A stretch of 34,768 nucleotides of DNA, from positions 1 through 34,768 of the forward strand of contig CAJVPJ010000211.1 of assembly GCA_910592205.1 (NCBI GenBank). Direction: 5' to 3'. Under the pieces are notes generated by a model that did not search any database, had not been told where the DNA came from, and was given only the letters and a program-made list of their open reading frames with translations. Both the position numbers and the translations under genes were made by a program. Positions within the stretch are counted from its first letter, which is position 1. The number at the start of each line of letters is the position of its first letter. This stretch comes from Paraglomus occultum (taxonomy: Eukaryota > Glomeromycota > Glomeromycetes > Paraglomerales > Paraglomeraceae). Below are positions 1 to 9,105 of the stretch, piece by piece.

Positions 1-340
1 ACTCGCCAGTATCCGGATAGTTTCTATATAAATACACTATACAGAGCTAGTTTAATTAGAAGGAAAAAAAGTTTCTAGCATTCCTCCACAATAAGCCAAA
101 TCCACTGTAGCGGAGGTCCACTATAAAGAGAGTCACTGTGTACAATACTGACTCAATTAGTGGCTGTGGTCATGCGACTGCGTCATCACTGACTCACAGG
201 CATGTGTAATTGCACAATAATCAAAATATTTGATTGATTAAGATGCATGACGTAATGTGTACCATCTGCATGTTAAAAACGCTTCTCTGGAAAAAATTAC
301 ACCTCGCTCAACAACGGAGACTACGTAAGATTAGTTTTAA
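1..340. other. AT-rich stretch, no gene recognised
   Basis: No open frame with coding character was seen on either strand. A 20-base string at about 272-291 (atgttaaaaacgcttctctg) recurs at about 26578-26597 inside the pogo-like transposase relic, so this end may hold a more decayed piece of the same element. That is only a hint. Confidence 0.4.
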
Positions 341-1772
341 AGCAAATGTCTTACACAAACGTAGGAAGAGTTAAAAATAATGTTATTGACACAGCGTAAA
401 GAGCAAATTCGACCGCTATAAAACGTTAGCAAAGTAAGTAAAGCAATGTATGTTATCATAATTAAAAAAAGATGATGAGCCTCTGTTTAGCACTCTTATA
501 ATAATAAGCATGACTGCATTAGAATTAAGCAGTTATATACTAGTGAGAATTCTTTTCCAGTTATGACTTATGCTGGTGCATATATACAGCGAAAAAGCCG
601 GCTGGCTGATTGCGGGTTACTTGCGCAAGAAATGTTGTTGATGTGGGATTTTATATTAACCCGCTTTATATTTAGATTTATAAATTCAACGAGTTCAACC
701 CACCGAACGAAAGGATAGTGAAAAAGCGTCGCTTTCGCAGGAGGAGAAAATTAACGGCTTACACAAGCTAGCGGAGAACGAACGCAACAAATGGATGTCG
801 CTGAAACTCAAATGGCGAATCGTAAGCTTTACGTATTAAGAAGAGTTGAAATGAAGTTATTGATATAATACGTTAGCAAAGTAAGTAAAGCGATGTATTT
901 TATTATAATTGAAAAAGATGATGAGCCTCTGTTTAGCACTCTTATAATAATAAGCATAAATGCATTAGAATTAAGCAGTTATATACTAGTGAGAATTCTT
1001 TTCCAGTTATGACTTATGCTGGTGCATATATACAGCGAAAAAGCCGGCTGGCTGATTGCGGGTTACTTGCGCAAGAAATATTGTTGATGTGGGATTTTAT
1101 ATTAACCCGCTTTATACTTAGATTTACAATTTTCGCCAAGTTCAAGAAGTTTAACCCACTGAATAGAAGATGGTGAAAAAAGTAATCGAACGCGTCGCTT
1201 TCGCAGAAGGAAAAAATTGACGGCTTAGACGAGCTAGTAAAGACAAACGCAAAGAACGGATGTAGTTGAAAACCAAATGGGCGAATTGTAAGTTTACCCA
1301 ACAAAACGTATTAAGAAGAGTTGAAAACAAAGTTATTAGTACGGAGCATAGAGAGCAAATTCGATCATTACAAAGTAAGTATTTTATTATAATTAAAAAA
1401 AGATATGAACCTCTGTTTAGCACTTATAATAATAAGCATGATGGGATTGAAATTAAGCAGTTATATACGAGTGAGAATTTTTTTTGTTATGATTTATGCT
1501 GGTGCATATATACAGCTGGTTGATTGCGGGTTACTTGCGCGCAAGAAATGTTATTGATATGGGATTTTATATTAACCCGCTTTATATTTAGATTTACAAT
1601 TCTTGCCCACATTCAAGAAGCTTAGCCCACCGAATAATGGATGGTGAAGAAGCAATCAAACGCGTCGCTTTTGCAGGAAGAGAAAATTAACGGTTAGTAG
1701 CGAAGAAACGCAGTGAATGAATGTTGTTGAAAATCAAATGGCGAATCGTAAGTTTACCCAACGAATTGTCCC
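341..1772. repeat. Three tandem copies of a ~450-470 bp unit
   Basis: Three diverged direct copies lie head to tail. The landmark beginning gatgatgagcctctg starts at 471 and 918, and a diverged form starts at about 1402. A second landmark (tgcgggttacttgcgc) starts at 611, 1057 and 1525. Spacings are therefore about 447-484 bp. Each copy carries a segment ending in 'tgctggtgcatatatacagc' and a purine-rich segment around a 'cgtcgctttcgcag' core. In copy 1, about 720-815 stays open for some 30 codons (reading KASLSQEEKINGL then a charged stretch). That frame is interrupted in the other copies, so it may be an old coding relic. No transposase or terminal inverted repeat was recognised. Confidence 0.8.
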
Positions 1773-2970
1773 TTATTAACACTATTAATTGATGATTGTT
1801 TCCTAACATGTGAGGAGATCAGTCCATCGGTGAATATTGAGTTTCTTAGCTTTTCCCTTCTCTGCCTTTGATTCTAATTCTATTTTAGCTGGCTTCAATT
1901 ATGCGCAAGAATACACCAAGAAATGAAAGGGAAAGAAGTAATTCAGACACAAGATTGATCTTATTTTTCATGTAGATGATATGGAATATTTTGGCGCAGA
2001 AACATTCATCAATGAGGAATCCCCATAATTCAAAGCTGATTTCTTACAAGTACAAGCTGTTTAAGGAAATGAAAGATCAGTTGGATAGTCTATTGAATAG
2101 TCTATCTGTCTCACTAACAATGACTTTGCCCAATTTCCGCGTATTCTATGCTCATACTGCTCGCGCTTACTATATTCCTATTCAACAAATGATAGTTAAA
2201 AATGAAACCATTAGATATCCTTTCGAATTATCTTACCCCAAATACTTCTTATGACACATCCCAATGATTCAACAAAATTGCAGTTTGCAGCTGCAGATCT
2301 AATCCCGATGACCGATTGAGTTGCATCAATACCTGCATGTATCGACCATGCAAAGAGAAAATATGTCTTTCCTGTTTATCTTCAGACCGACTTAGAAGAG
2401 ATGCAAAGCCGTTTGTCGAATATCATAGTTTAACAGGCAAATAGGACTCTCCAAAAGCCGAAGAGCGTCAACTCGCTATTCGGGTATGCTAGGTGCTTTC
2501 TTACAACAAACAGACTTCGCAACCGTTGGTATCATCCATCATTACACTATGTATGTGAATGCTTGCAAAATAACTTAGTTGCCTATCATTCTCTGGCTTC
2601 ATGTTTACTCGAACAGTCTTCGGTTAATCTATCAACAATGTGGCCACAAGCGATATACATCCCTGAAGATAATAATACCTGTTCCCTCCTACTCCCACCA
2701 ACAATAACAATGCTTTTGACATACGGAAAATACATAAAGACTAGTAAGATATGATGCTCGCTTCAGACTTCATATAATGTGGTCTTATATGCATTTGGAA
2801 AAAATTCAAAATTTCCAAAACCTGCACGAATACGCCATCAGCGTTCTGCTGACATTACGTCTTCCCAGTCCTCCGCTGATCAAATAATTATTGATGAAGA
2901 TAATCAATACCGTGACCAACTTTTATACGTACAGGTGACTCTTACTTTAGAGAAAAAGAGCATCCTTTAA
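1773..2970 (+). pseudogene. Degenerate coding-like stretch, family unknown
   Basis: Several short open stretches follow one another on the + strand in different frames: 1976-2254, then about 2251-2430 with one internal TGA, then 2563-2754 and 2779-2938. They have a protein-like amino-acid mix, for example a 63-residue piece with 'PARIRHQRSADITSSQSS' followed by an acidic run that ends at a consensus-looking donor (CAG/GTGACT, about 2935). I do not recognise a family. The pattern fits a decayed multi-exon gene, but chance open frames are possible. Confidence 0.25.
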
Positions 2971-3121
2971 ATGCAATGGTAAAGGCTAAATGTTTACCCT
3001 TCTCTATTTGTTACTCTATCTAAATGGAACCGCTTAAAAGAAATTCTACTCAAACATACATGACGAATCAGAATGAATAACCTTATCTGTCGATTCCTTA
3101 AAACGTTATATTCTATATCTT

Positions 3122-3700
3122 TTAAATACAACTAACCTGTGTATAACGCTCACAACACTTAAAACGTTTGAATACAAAGTTTCTAGTACAATCGTTGACT
3201 TTATATCTGGTAGTATGAACTGTTCTGTAACTGCCGGATCCGATCTCGTCAATTTCATCAAAAATCGACATTCTGAATATATTTAGACCGGCAATATTAT
3301 ATGATTCTGTCCAATACCATGATAGAAATCCAAGTAATATGCTCAAGTGATTCAAACATTATCAGGTGAGTATTCCCGAGTTGGCTACAATACAATCAAT
3401 AAAACAATCACACAAGTGATACTATTTATTGCATTATTTTTTATGCAAAATGACTTACCTGATCCCAAACCAAGGACTCTATCGGCTTGAGTAACTTGTA
3501 TCGCCTCACGTCTACTAATATGCTATATCCAAGTAATACCGATATTATCTTATTAAAACATTGATAGCATGATAGATGTTGTCAATTCGAGTTGGTCTTA
3601 TGTCTGTTGCTTTGCGAGTGAGAAATCCATTAAAGTACACTTTCTGAGGAGTTTTGAATCAAGTCGTTTGAACGACATGTTTTGTTCAAGCGAAAAGCAC
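3122..3700 (-). pseudogene. Decayed partial copy of the TKL-like kinase gene
   Basis: Three blocks on the minus strand match the gene at 9106-11587 in order. (1) About 3700-3568 matches the start of its exon 1 (the shared nucleotide string acatgttttgttc lies just upstream; translated ATDIRPTRIDNIYHAIN versus IADIKPTQIDNVYFAIQN), with frameshifts and a stop. (2) About 3515-3450 matches the end of its exon 2, including the donor CAG/GTAAGT. (3) About 3390-3122 matches its exon 3, with the glycine-loop region 'EIDEIGSGSYRTVHT' and a donor after 'RYTQ'. Most of exons 1-2 and all of the kinase C-lobe are missing. Several frames are broken, so this copy cannot make the parent protein. It lies divergent to the Sel1 gene starting at 4388. 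Confidence 0.75.
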
Positions 3701-4387
3701 TATTTTGGTCATGTTACACGCGAAGATTCCGATAATGTAGCACAACTTAAATCCCATTTCGTTGTGATATCGTTAAGGTCCCTATAGCATACAATTGATA
3801 CCAACAACGTTTTGCGCACTATTATAACCGTATACGATAAGTTTATTTGTTTTGGTTAAATATATATTGAATACTACACAGCAGAAGATCCTATTCATTC
3901 ATATTACATTATATTCACTCGCTTATCATAGATTGCGCTCTAGAAAGCTTAAATGCCAGGCAAACGATGAACAGTATGCGCTGATATAGAACGAAAAGCC
4001 TTAACCAATAAACCTTTACCCTCTAGGAAGAAAGGAAAAAAGAATTGACGAACAGCAAGTAAACGCAATGTCAACAAATCTCACGGATCAATTTAGTGCT
4101 AGAATAATAGTAGTAGTAGTATAGTAGAGAGTTAGAGAATGAATGACGGGAACTTCCTCCGAGCGCAGTTCTTTACTACGACCATATAGAGCTAGGAGAC
4201 CTGAAAGCAACCCATTTCCGTTCGCCTATAAAGATTATACTGTCTAAAAATAAAACCTAAAGTAAATAGTTTCACCGTGTAACATATTAATGGAGCCAAT
4301 AAAGGATAAACAATAAAGGATAAATAATAAAGGATAAATAAATGATGTCAGCGAAAATACTTCGCTTATTTATTAATCGCTAACGTT
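3701..4387. other. Intergenic; upstream region of Sel1 gene 1
   Basis: This is AT-rich sequence between the kinase pseudogene and the Sel1-repeat gene. No gene was seen. It contains a small trinucleotide run (tag/gta) near 4107-4125 and the 14-bp-period repeat described separately. The last 60 bases before the start codon (cttcgcttatttatt...) resemble the corresponding bases before the second Sel1 gene (ctcgcttattcacc..., about 27178-27207), so the proximal promoters share ancestry. Confidence 0.5.
4298..4338. repeat. Three exact 13-mers, 14-bp period
   Basis: AATAAAGGATAAA occurs exactly at 4298, 4312 and 4326. It lies 50-90 bp upstream of the start codon of the Sel1 gene at 4388. It could be a slippage product or a regulatory repeat. 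No equivalent was seen upstream of the second Sel1 gene. Confidence 0.85.
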
Positions 4388-7270
4388 ATGAATTCTAGCT
4401 CAACAAGCGGCTATGCACCAGACAACGTCCTCACAGCGAGTGCTCTTAATGTTTCCTCTATTACTATGTCAACTTCTATGTCAAAACGAAGCAATTCTAT
4501 TACTCAAGGCACTTTTCCTAAAACTATACTTCAATTGATGGAACGGGGCCTTATGTCAGCGGATGAGCAAATAACGGAACTGTTAGTAAACTTGCAATAT
4601 GCTCAGAATATTTATGCCCTTAAATACACTTTTGAACATAAAGGAAATTCTGTCTCAGTAGATGTGTTAAACACAGCTTTGAAGAGTTTATGTTCTCAAG
4701 AATTTGGCGGTATTAATATGTTTTCGGGGGAAACGATTATTAAATTGGAATGGCAATTACGAATTATTGTAACTATATTGGAACAGATGCATCGTAATGG
4801 GTGTCAGTTTACAGGCCGTTTTCTTGATGATATTCAACAATGCATTTCCACTTATAAAAATACACATTCAATGATTAAACATCATAGAGGAGAAATTTGG
4901 AAAACTAAATGCACAGGGTCTAATGAATCGGACAAAAGCATCAAGAGCTTTAAATGTAATTACAATATTGACTACCTTCTCAACCTCATAAAGAATACTA
5001 CTTGCAATGAACAAAACCAGTATCAGACGAGTATTGATCGGGCTATTGCAGCATTAAAAGGTTTACTTGTTTTAGTCCCTGGATTGGTTAAAGTTGGGAT
5101 TAAATTAATTACAAGTGTTGATGTCCCTCTTGGTGATTTTAATATAGAAAGATCCTGGAAATATTTTAAAGAAGCTTTCCATATTGAACCCTCAGGCAAG
5201 CCTTGGTATACAACCTGGAGACAGCTCATAATATTACAAGATAGCCTTGATGAATGGTATCAACAAAAAGAGTCTAACATTTCAATAAACTTTAAAGAAA
5301 GAGTGCTTCTCGAGTATCTCTGGTATAATACCAGTTTGTGCTATGCTGAAAATGCTGCAGAGAACCAGGATGTTAGTGATGAACTCTGGTTTGGCATTTT
5401 AGATATTATCCAACAGCTTATCTGGAAAACATTTTCTGTGACTACACAGGCTATTTGTTATTACATAGCATTAGACTCATTGAATAATGCTGTCAATGAA
5501 CTTATTCAATTCAAATCCATTGAAGTGTTACTGAGTCTTGAAGCCAAGAATAGTGAATTATTTGTTACAACACCTGATGATATTTCTGATTGTGATGAGA
5601 AACATATACCAAAATTAGTTAGCATGTATTATTACCTGAGAGGGAAATTAGAAGTTGAATCAAATATGATTCTAAAGTATACACCAGATAAAATAGTGGT
5701 AATTGCAGAAAATGAGAAACAACAAGACAAAGGAAAAGGAAAGGGAAAAGGCATTGAGAGAAATCCAGTTGACTATATTGCAGAAGACCTAACATGTGCT
5801 ATTGTATGTGAAACAGTGAGTGGCTTTTACCAATTTAGTTGTCAGCATATTATTAGCTCAAAAGCTTTGTTATCATTAAACAACCCAGAATGCCCTTATT
5901 GCAGAAGTGAAATTAAGAGAAATAAAGTGTATTATATGCCACAGCAAACTATATATAACAACATTCAGCAGTATCTTACAGACACTGATTATCAAGATAT
6001 TCATAATACTTATACTGGAAGCAATACAGATTCAATGATATTTGATGAGTGTAATGACCTTAAAAGACAGAAAATCAAGGACAAAGTGAGAAAATATAAT
6101 TCAGAATCCAACTGGAGTAACTGGAGTTCAATTTGGAAATCATTAACAGTACCAAATGTAGAAAAGTTGTTTCAAAAAGCTAATACTGCATACAAAAAGA
6201 AGAAGTTAGAAAAGGCAGTTAAATTGTATCAAAAAGCAGCAGAGCATGGACATGCTCAAGCACAAAATCTTCTTGGTAAGTGTTATGAGAATGGAATGGG
6301 AGTAGAAAAAAATGAACAAAAGGCACTTGAATGGTATCAAAAAGCAACTAAACAAGGATATGCTCAAGCACAATATAATCTTGGTTATTGTTATGATATT
6401 GGAATTGGAGTAGAAAAAAATGAGCAAAAGGCAGCTGAATGGTGTCAAAGAGCTGCTGAACAAGGATATGCTCAGGCACAACTTAATCTTGGTGCATGCT
6501 ATAATATTGGATATGGAGTAGAAAAAAATGAACAAAAGGCAGTTGAATGGTGTCAAAGAGCTGCTGAACAAGGATATGCTCAAGCACAATGTAGTCTTGG
6601 TTATTGTTATCAGTATGGAACTGGAGTAAGAAAAAATGAGCAAAAGGCAGTTGAAATGTATCAAAAAGCAGCTGAACAAGGATATGCTCAAGCACAATAT
6701 AATCTTGGTAGGTGTTATAAAAATGGAAGAGGGGTAGAAAAACATGAACAAAGAGCAGTTGAATGGTATGAAAAAGCTGCTGAACAAGGATATGCTCAAG
6801 CACAATTTAAGCTTGGTGTGTGTTATGAGGATGGAACTGGAGTAGAAAAAGATGAACAAGAGGCTGCTGAATGTTATCAAAAAGCAGCTGAACAAGGATA
6901 TGCTCAAGCACAATTTAATCTTGGTCTGTGTTATGATAATGGAACTGGAGTAGGAAAAAATGAGCAAAAGGCAGTTGAATGGTATCAAAAAGCTGCTGAA
7001 CAGGGATATGCTAAGGCACAATTTAATTTTGGTGTGTGTTATGATAATGGGACTGGAGTAGAAAAAGATGAACAAAGAGCAGTTGAATGGTATCAAAAAG
7101 CTGCTGAACAAGGGCTTGCTCAAGCACAATTTAAGCTTGGTTGGTGTTATGATAATGGGACTGGAGTAGAAAAAAATGAGCAAAAGGCAGTTGAATGGTA
7201 TCAAAAAGCTGCTGAACAAGGATGTGTTAGGAATAGAAAGAATGTAGTTAATTATTTGAGAAAATGGTGA
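4388..7270 (+). CDS. RING-like/Sel1-repeat protein (paralog 1)
   Basis: Single-exon gene, 960 aa. Residues 1-450 form an alpha-helical N-terminal region of no family I recognise, starting Ser/Thr-rich. Residues about 450-463 are a K/G run (KGKGKGKG). Residues about 465-510 look RING/U-box-like: C470-x3-C474, C485-Q-H487, then C502-P-Y-C505, with the middle Cys pair of a classical RING absent. From about residue 600 there are nine complete 36-residue Sel1-like (TPR-related) repeats of the form A-x-A-Q-x-x-L-G-x-C-Y-x-x-G-x-G-V. Sel1 repeats generally act as protein-interaction scaffolds, often in signalling. A RING-like module would suggest ubiquitin-ligase or adaptor activity, but the incomplete zinc set makes catalysis doubtful. 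The start is the first in-frame ATG and matches the start of the paralog at 27208. It lies between a kinase pseudogene (divergent) and a kinase gene (convergent). Function is inferred from domains only. Confidence 0.9.
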   Translation: MNSSSTSGYAPDNVLTASALNVSSITMSTSMSKRSNSITQGTFPKTILQLMERGLMSADEQITELLVNLQYAQNIYALKYTFEHKGNSVSVDVLNTALKSLCSQEFGGINMFSGETIIKLEWQLRIIVTILEQMHRNGCQFTGRFLDDIQQCISTYKNTHSMIKHHRGEIWKTKCTGSNESDKSIKSFKCNYNIDYLLNLIKNTTCNEQNQYQTSIDRAIAALKGLLVLVPGLVKVGIKLITSVDVPLGDFNIERSWKYFKEAFHIEPSGKPWYTTWRQLIILQDSLDEWYQQKESNISINFKERVLLEYLWYNTSLCYAENAAENQDVSDELWFGILDIIQQLIWKTFSVTTQAICYYIALDSLNNAVNELIQFKSIEVLLSLEAKNSELFVTTPDDISDCDEKHIPKLVSMYYYLRGKLEVESNMILKYTPDKIVVIAENEKQQDKGKGKGKGIERNPVDYIAEDLTCAIVCETVSGFYQFSCQHIISSKALLSLNNPECPYCRSEIKRNKVYYMPQQTIYNNIQQYLTDTDYQDIHNTYTGSNTDSMIFDECNDLKRQKIKDKVRKYNSESNWSNWSSIWKSLTVPNVEKLFQKANTAYKKKKLEKAVKLYQKAAEHGHAQAQNLLGKCYENGMGVEKNEQKALEWYQKATKQGYAQAQYNLGYCYDIGIGVEKNEQKAAEWCQRAAEQGYAQAQLNLGACYNIGYGVEKNEQKAVEWCQRAAEQGYAQAQCSLGYCYQYGTGVRKNEQKAVEMYQKAAEQGYAQAQYNLGRCYKNGRGVEKHEQRAVEWYEKAAEQGYAQAQFKLGVCYEDGTGVEKDEQEAAECYQKAAEQGYAQAQFNLGLCYDNGTGVGKNEQKAVEWYQKAAEQGYAKAQFNFGVCYDNGTGVEKDEQRAVEWYQKAAEQGLAQAQFKLGWCYDNGTGVEKNEQKAVEWYQKAAEQGCVRNRKNVVNYLRKW
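6206..7230 (+). repeat. 108-bp minisatellite coding nine Sel1 repeats
   Basis: Nine complete copies of a 108-bp module encode the Sel1 repeats of the 960-aa protein, marked by 'L-G-x-C-Y'. Several segments, such as 'gctgaacaaggatatgctcaagcaca', are identical between copies at DNA level, so the array is prone to unequal recombination. The same module occurs 18 times in the paralog at 27208-31146. Confidence 0.9.
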
Positions 7271-8039
7271 TAATGTAACAAGCGCGATTTTGTGGCGTAG
7301 AAAAGGTAACGCGATTTAGTGACAGCAAAATGTATATAAGCAGCTCTTCCTGACCCGTTTAAAATCCTCATATTGTATGTTCATTGATGTTGTAAAACAA
7401 TATTCGATACTGAAGTATTCGGATATAATAAACGATTAATCCTGATCATTATCGTTTAATTATTACGAAACTTTTTATTTTATTATTCTATTTCTATCGT
7501 CGCTGATACTAGTTTTTGACAATTTAAAGCTATCTGCAGTAAAGCAGTTCTGACCCGTAGCTGCGTTAAGATAGTTGTCAATGCAATAGATCGGTTTCGA
7601 CCCGTAGTTATGATAAAGACTAGAGATTTCTAAACAATAATTCAATTATTTATTGTTTAATTAAAAAAAGTGACATTTCCCGACTAGTCGAAACACACTA
7701 AATCGAAGACCGCCCTATTTAAAAATAGTATTGAATTTCCCCTTCGATTCTGCGATAGTTTAATTGCTGTTGTTATTCTATTGTAGATACTCTTATTTAG
7801 ATACGAGTATAGTAATAGAGAAATATGTCGTATGGGGAGTAAAAGCGAAGTGCGCACATAAATAATTATTGTCACTTATCAGTTTAGTTCAGCCTTAAGT
7901 GAGCAATCGTTGTAGAAAGGGCAGCGGCACGAGCTAAATTGTGAAACCCCTCTCGGCAGAACACACCTACGCAATTTAATTGCTCTCCCAACCCAAATTT
8001 GGACGCCGACCGTAACAGTTGGGCCTCCAGAAGGAAGGA
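7271..8039. other. Intergenic, no gene recognised
   Basis: AT-rich sequence downstream of Sel1 gene 1. The motif 'gacccgta/gacccgtt' appears three times (about 7350, 7551, 7598) without obvious periodicity. No coding signal was seen until the mariner relic. Confidence 0.4.
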
Positions 8040-8275
8040 AAAACAACCGTTTGTGACGTCATGCTCCATTATGACAACGTTGCGTCGCTGTATGGCGAAG
8101 TATTTTCATGATGAACTAGAACGAGTGAAACTTTCTTCTCCCTACTTGCCATACAGTCCAGAATGTCTTGTAATTTTGTTTATTACTCGAATAAAGAAAC
8201 AACTGACGGAAAAAAATTTTGATAAAGTCGAAAATTTGACAAAAGTCAGGCAGTTGCTGAAATTGTCTCAAAAGT
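8040..8275 (+). mobile_element. Mariner/Tc1-type transposase relic (3' half)
   Basis: The frame starting at 8061 reads MLHYDNVASLYG, the 'HDNA' box around the second catalytic Asp of mariner/Tc1 transposases. After a frameshift the neighbouring frame reads DELERVKL, then SPYLPYSPE (the 'PPYSPD' box) and FITRIKKQLTEKNFDKVENL (the 'FPKIKKQL...F.s.eev' tail). The third catalytic acidic residue region (family 'A-P-x-D') is changed to 'CLVI'. The 5' half and terminal inverted repeats were not found. It is clearly inactive: frameshifted, truncated and with active-site loss. Confidence 0.65.
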
Positions 8276-9105
8276 TAACTATGAGAAGACTTTCCAGCGT
8301 TAGCAGAATTGTCTGCGTGAATATTAATTTAAAAAAATATTATAAATTTATCAATAAATGGAATTCAATTATCTTTCTCAGCAATAATAATTAAATAAAT
8401 TGGCTTTTAGATTTACGTGCGTACAGCGTATGATGTCACGGGAGAGCGTGACTCAGAATTAGTTACTCTCGAGCAGAGTGTGGCTGATCTAGTCGTGGTT
8501 AAATAAACAGTTAATGCCTTTATTTAGCGCTGTCGATGCGCAGACATCATCTGTCCGCTGTCCATTTAAAAGTAAAAGCTGCATAGGGTATCTGGTTGGT
8601 CGAAACACTATCGGTGAAGTTCGCGTTGTTAAATCATCGTCGAAAAAGCAATTGGACAATAGAAATGGTTGTATCATTGTATATGTGGCCTCTTCCGATT
8701 ACCACAAATTTACAAAGCGCATCATTCAATACACTCAATATTTTTATACCAATAACAAGAATTGCGCACGTGTGCGTGCACAATTTCGATACAAAACCGT
8801 TTTTCCATAAACATACGTAATACGGAGAGCCTCGCTTGCTTTCCCTTGACAAAGCAACCATTTATTGACTGATACAAATAAACAAATAGAGTAAACTCAT
8901 ATAGTTGAGTCTCTATATTTAAATAATGCACTGATCTTTCTTTCAACCATATTTTCCTTTATTTAGAAACTCATATAAATCCTTGAACAAATTCGTGTAA
9001 TACTGGTTTAGTCAAAATTTTGAGTGCCTAAATTATAAGACATAGACATGGATTAGTATTAGGTAAATCGATTTTATCTAACATTAACATGAAACTGTTT
9101 GCTGA
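8276..9105. other. Intergenic, no gene recognised
   Basis: Overlapping short open frames at about 8514-8946 on both strands have no recognisable motif. Bases 9008-9105 could hold the last intron and a tiny last exon of the kinase gene: a TACTAAT branch-point-like string lies at about 9053-9059 (minus strand) and a TTTAG acceptor lies at 9028. Confidence 0.35.

Noticed and set aside
6206-7219. Long antisense open frame (337 codons) opposite Sel1 array 1
   Set aside because: It is periodic with the 108-bp modules and low in complexity (F/S/L/I-rich), an expected shadow of a repeat array that lacks stops in that frame.
8514-8946. Overlapping short frames on both strands as genes
   Set aside because: Mutually overlapping, no motifs, and no splice-joined extension.
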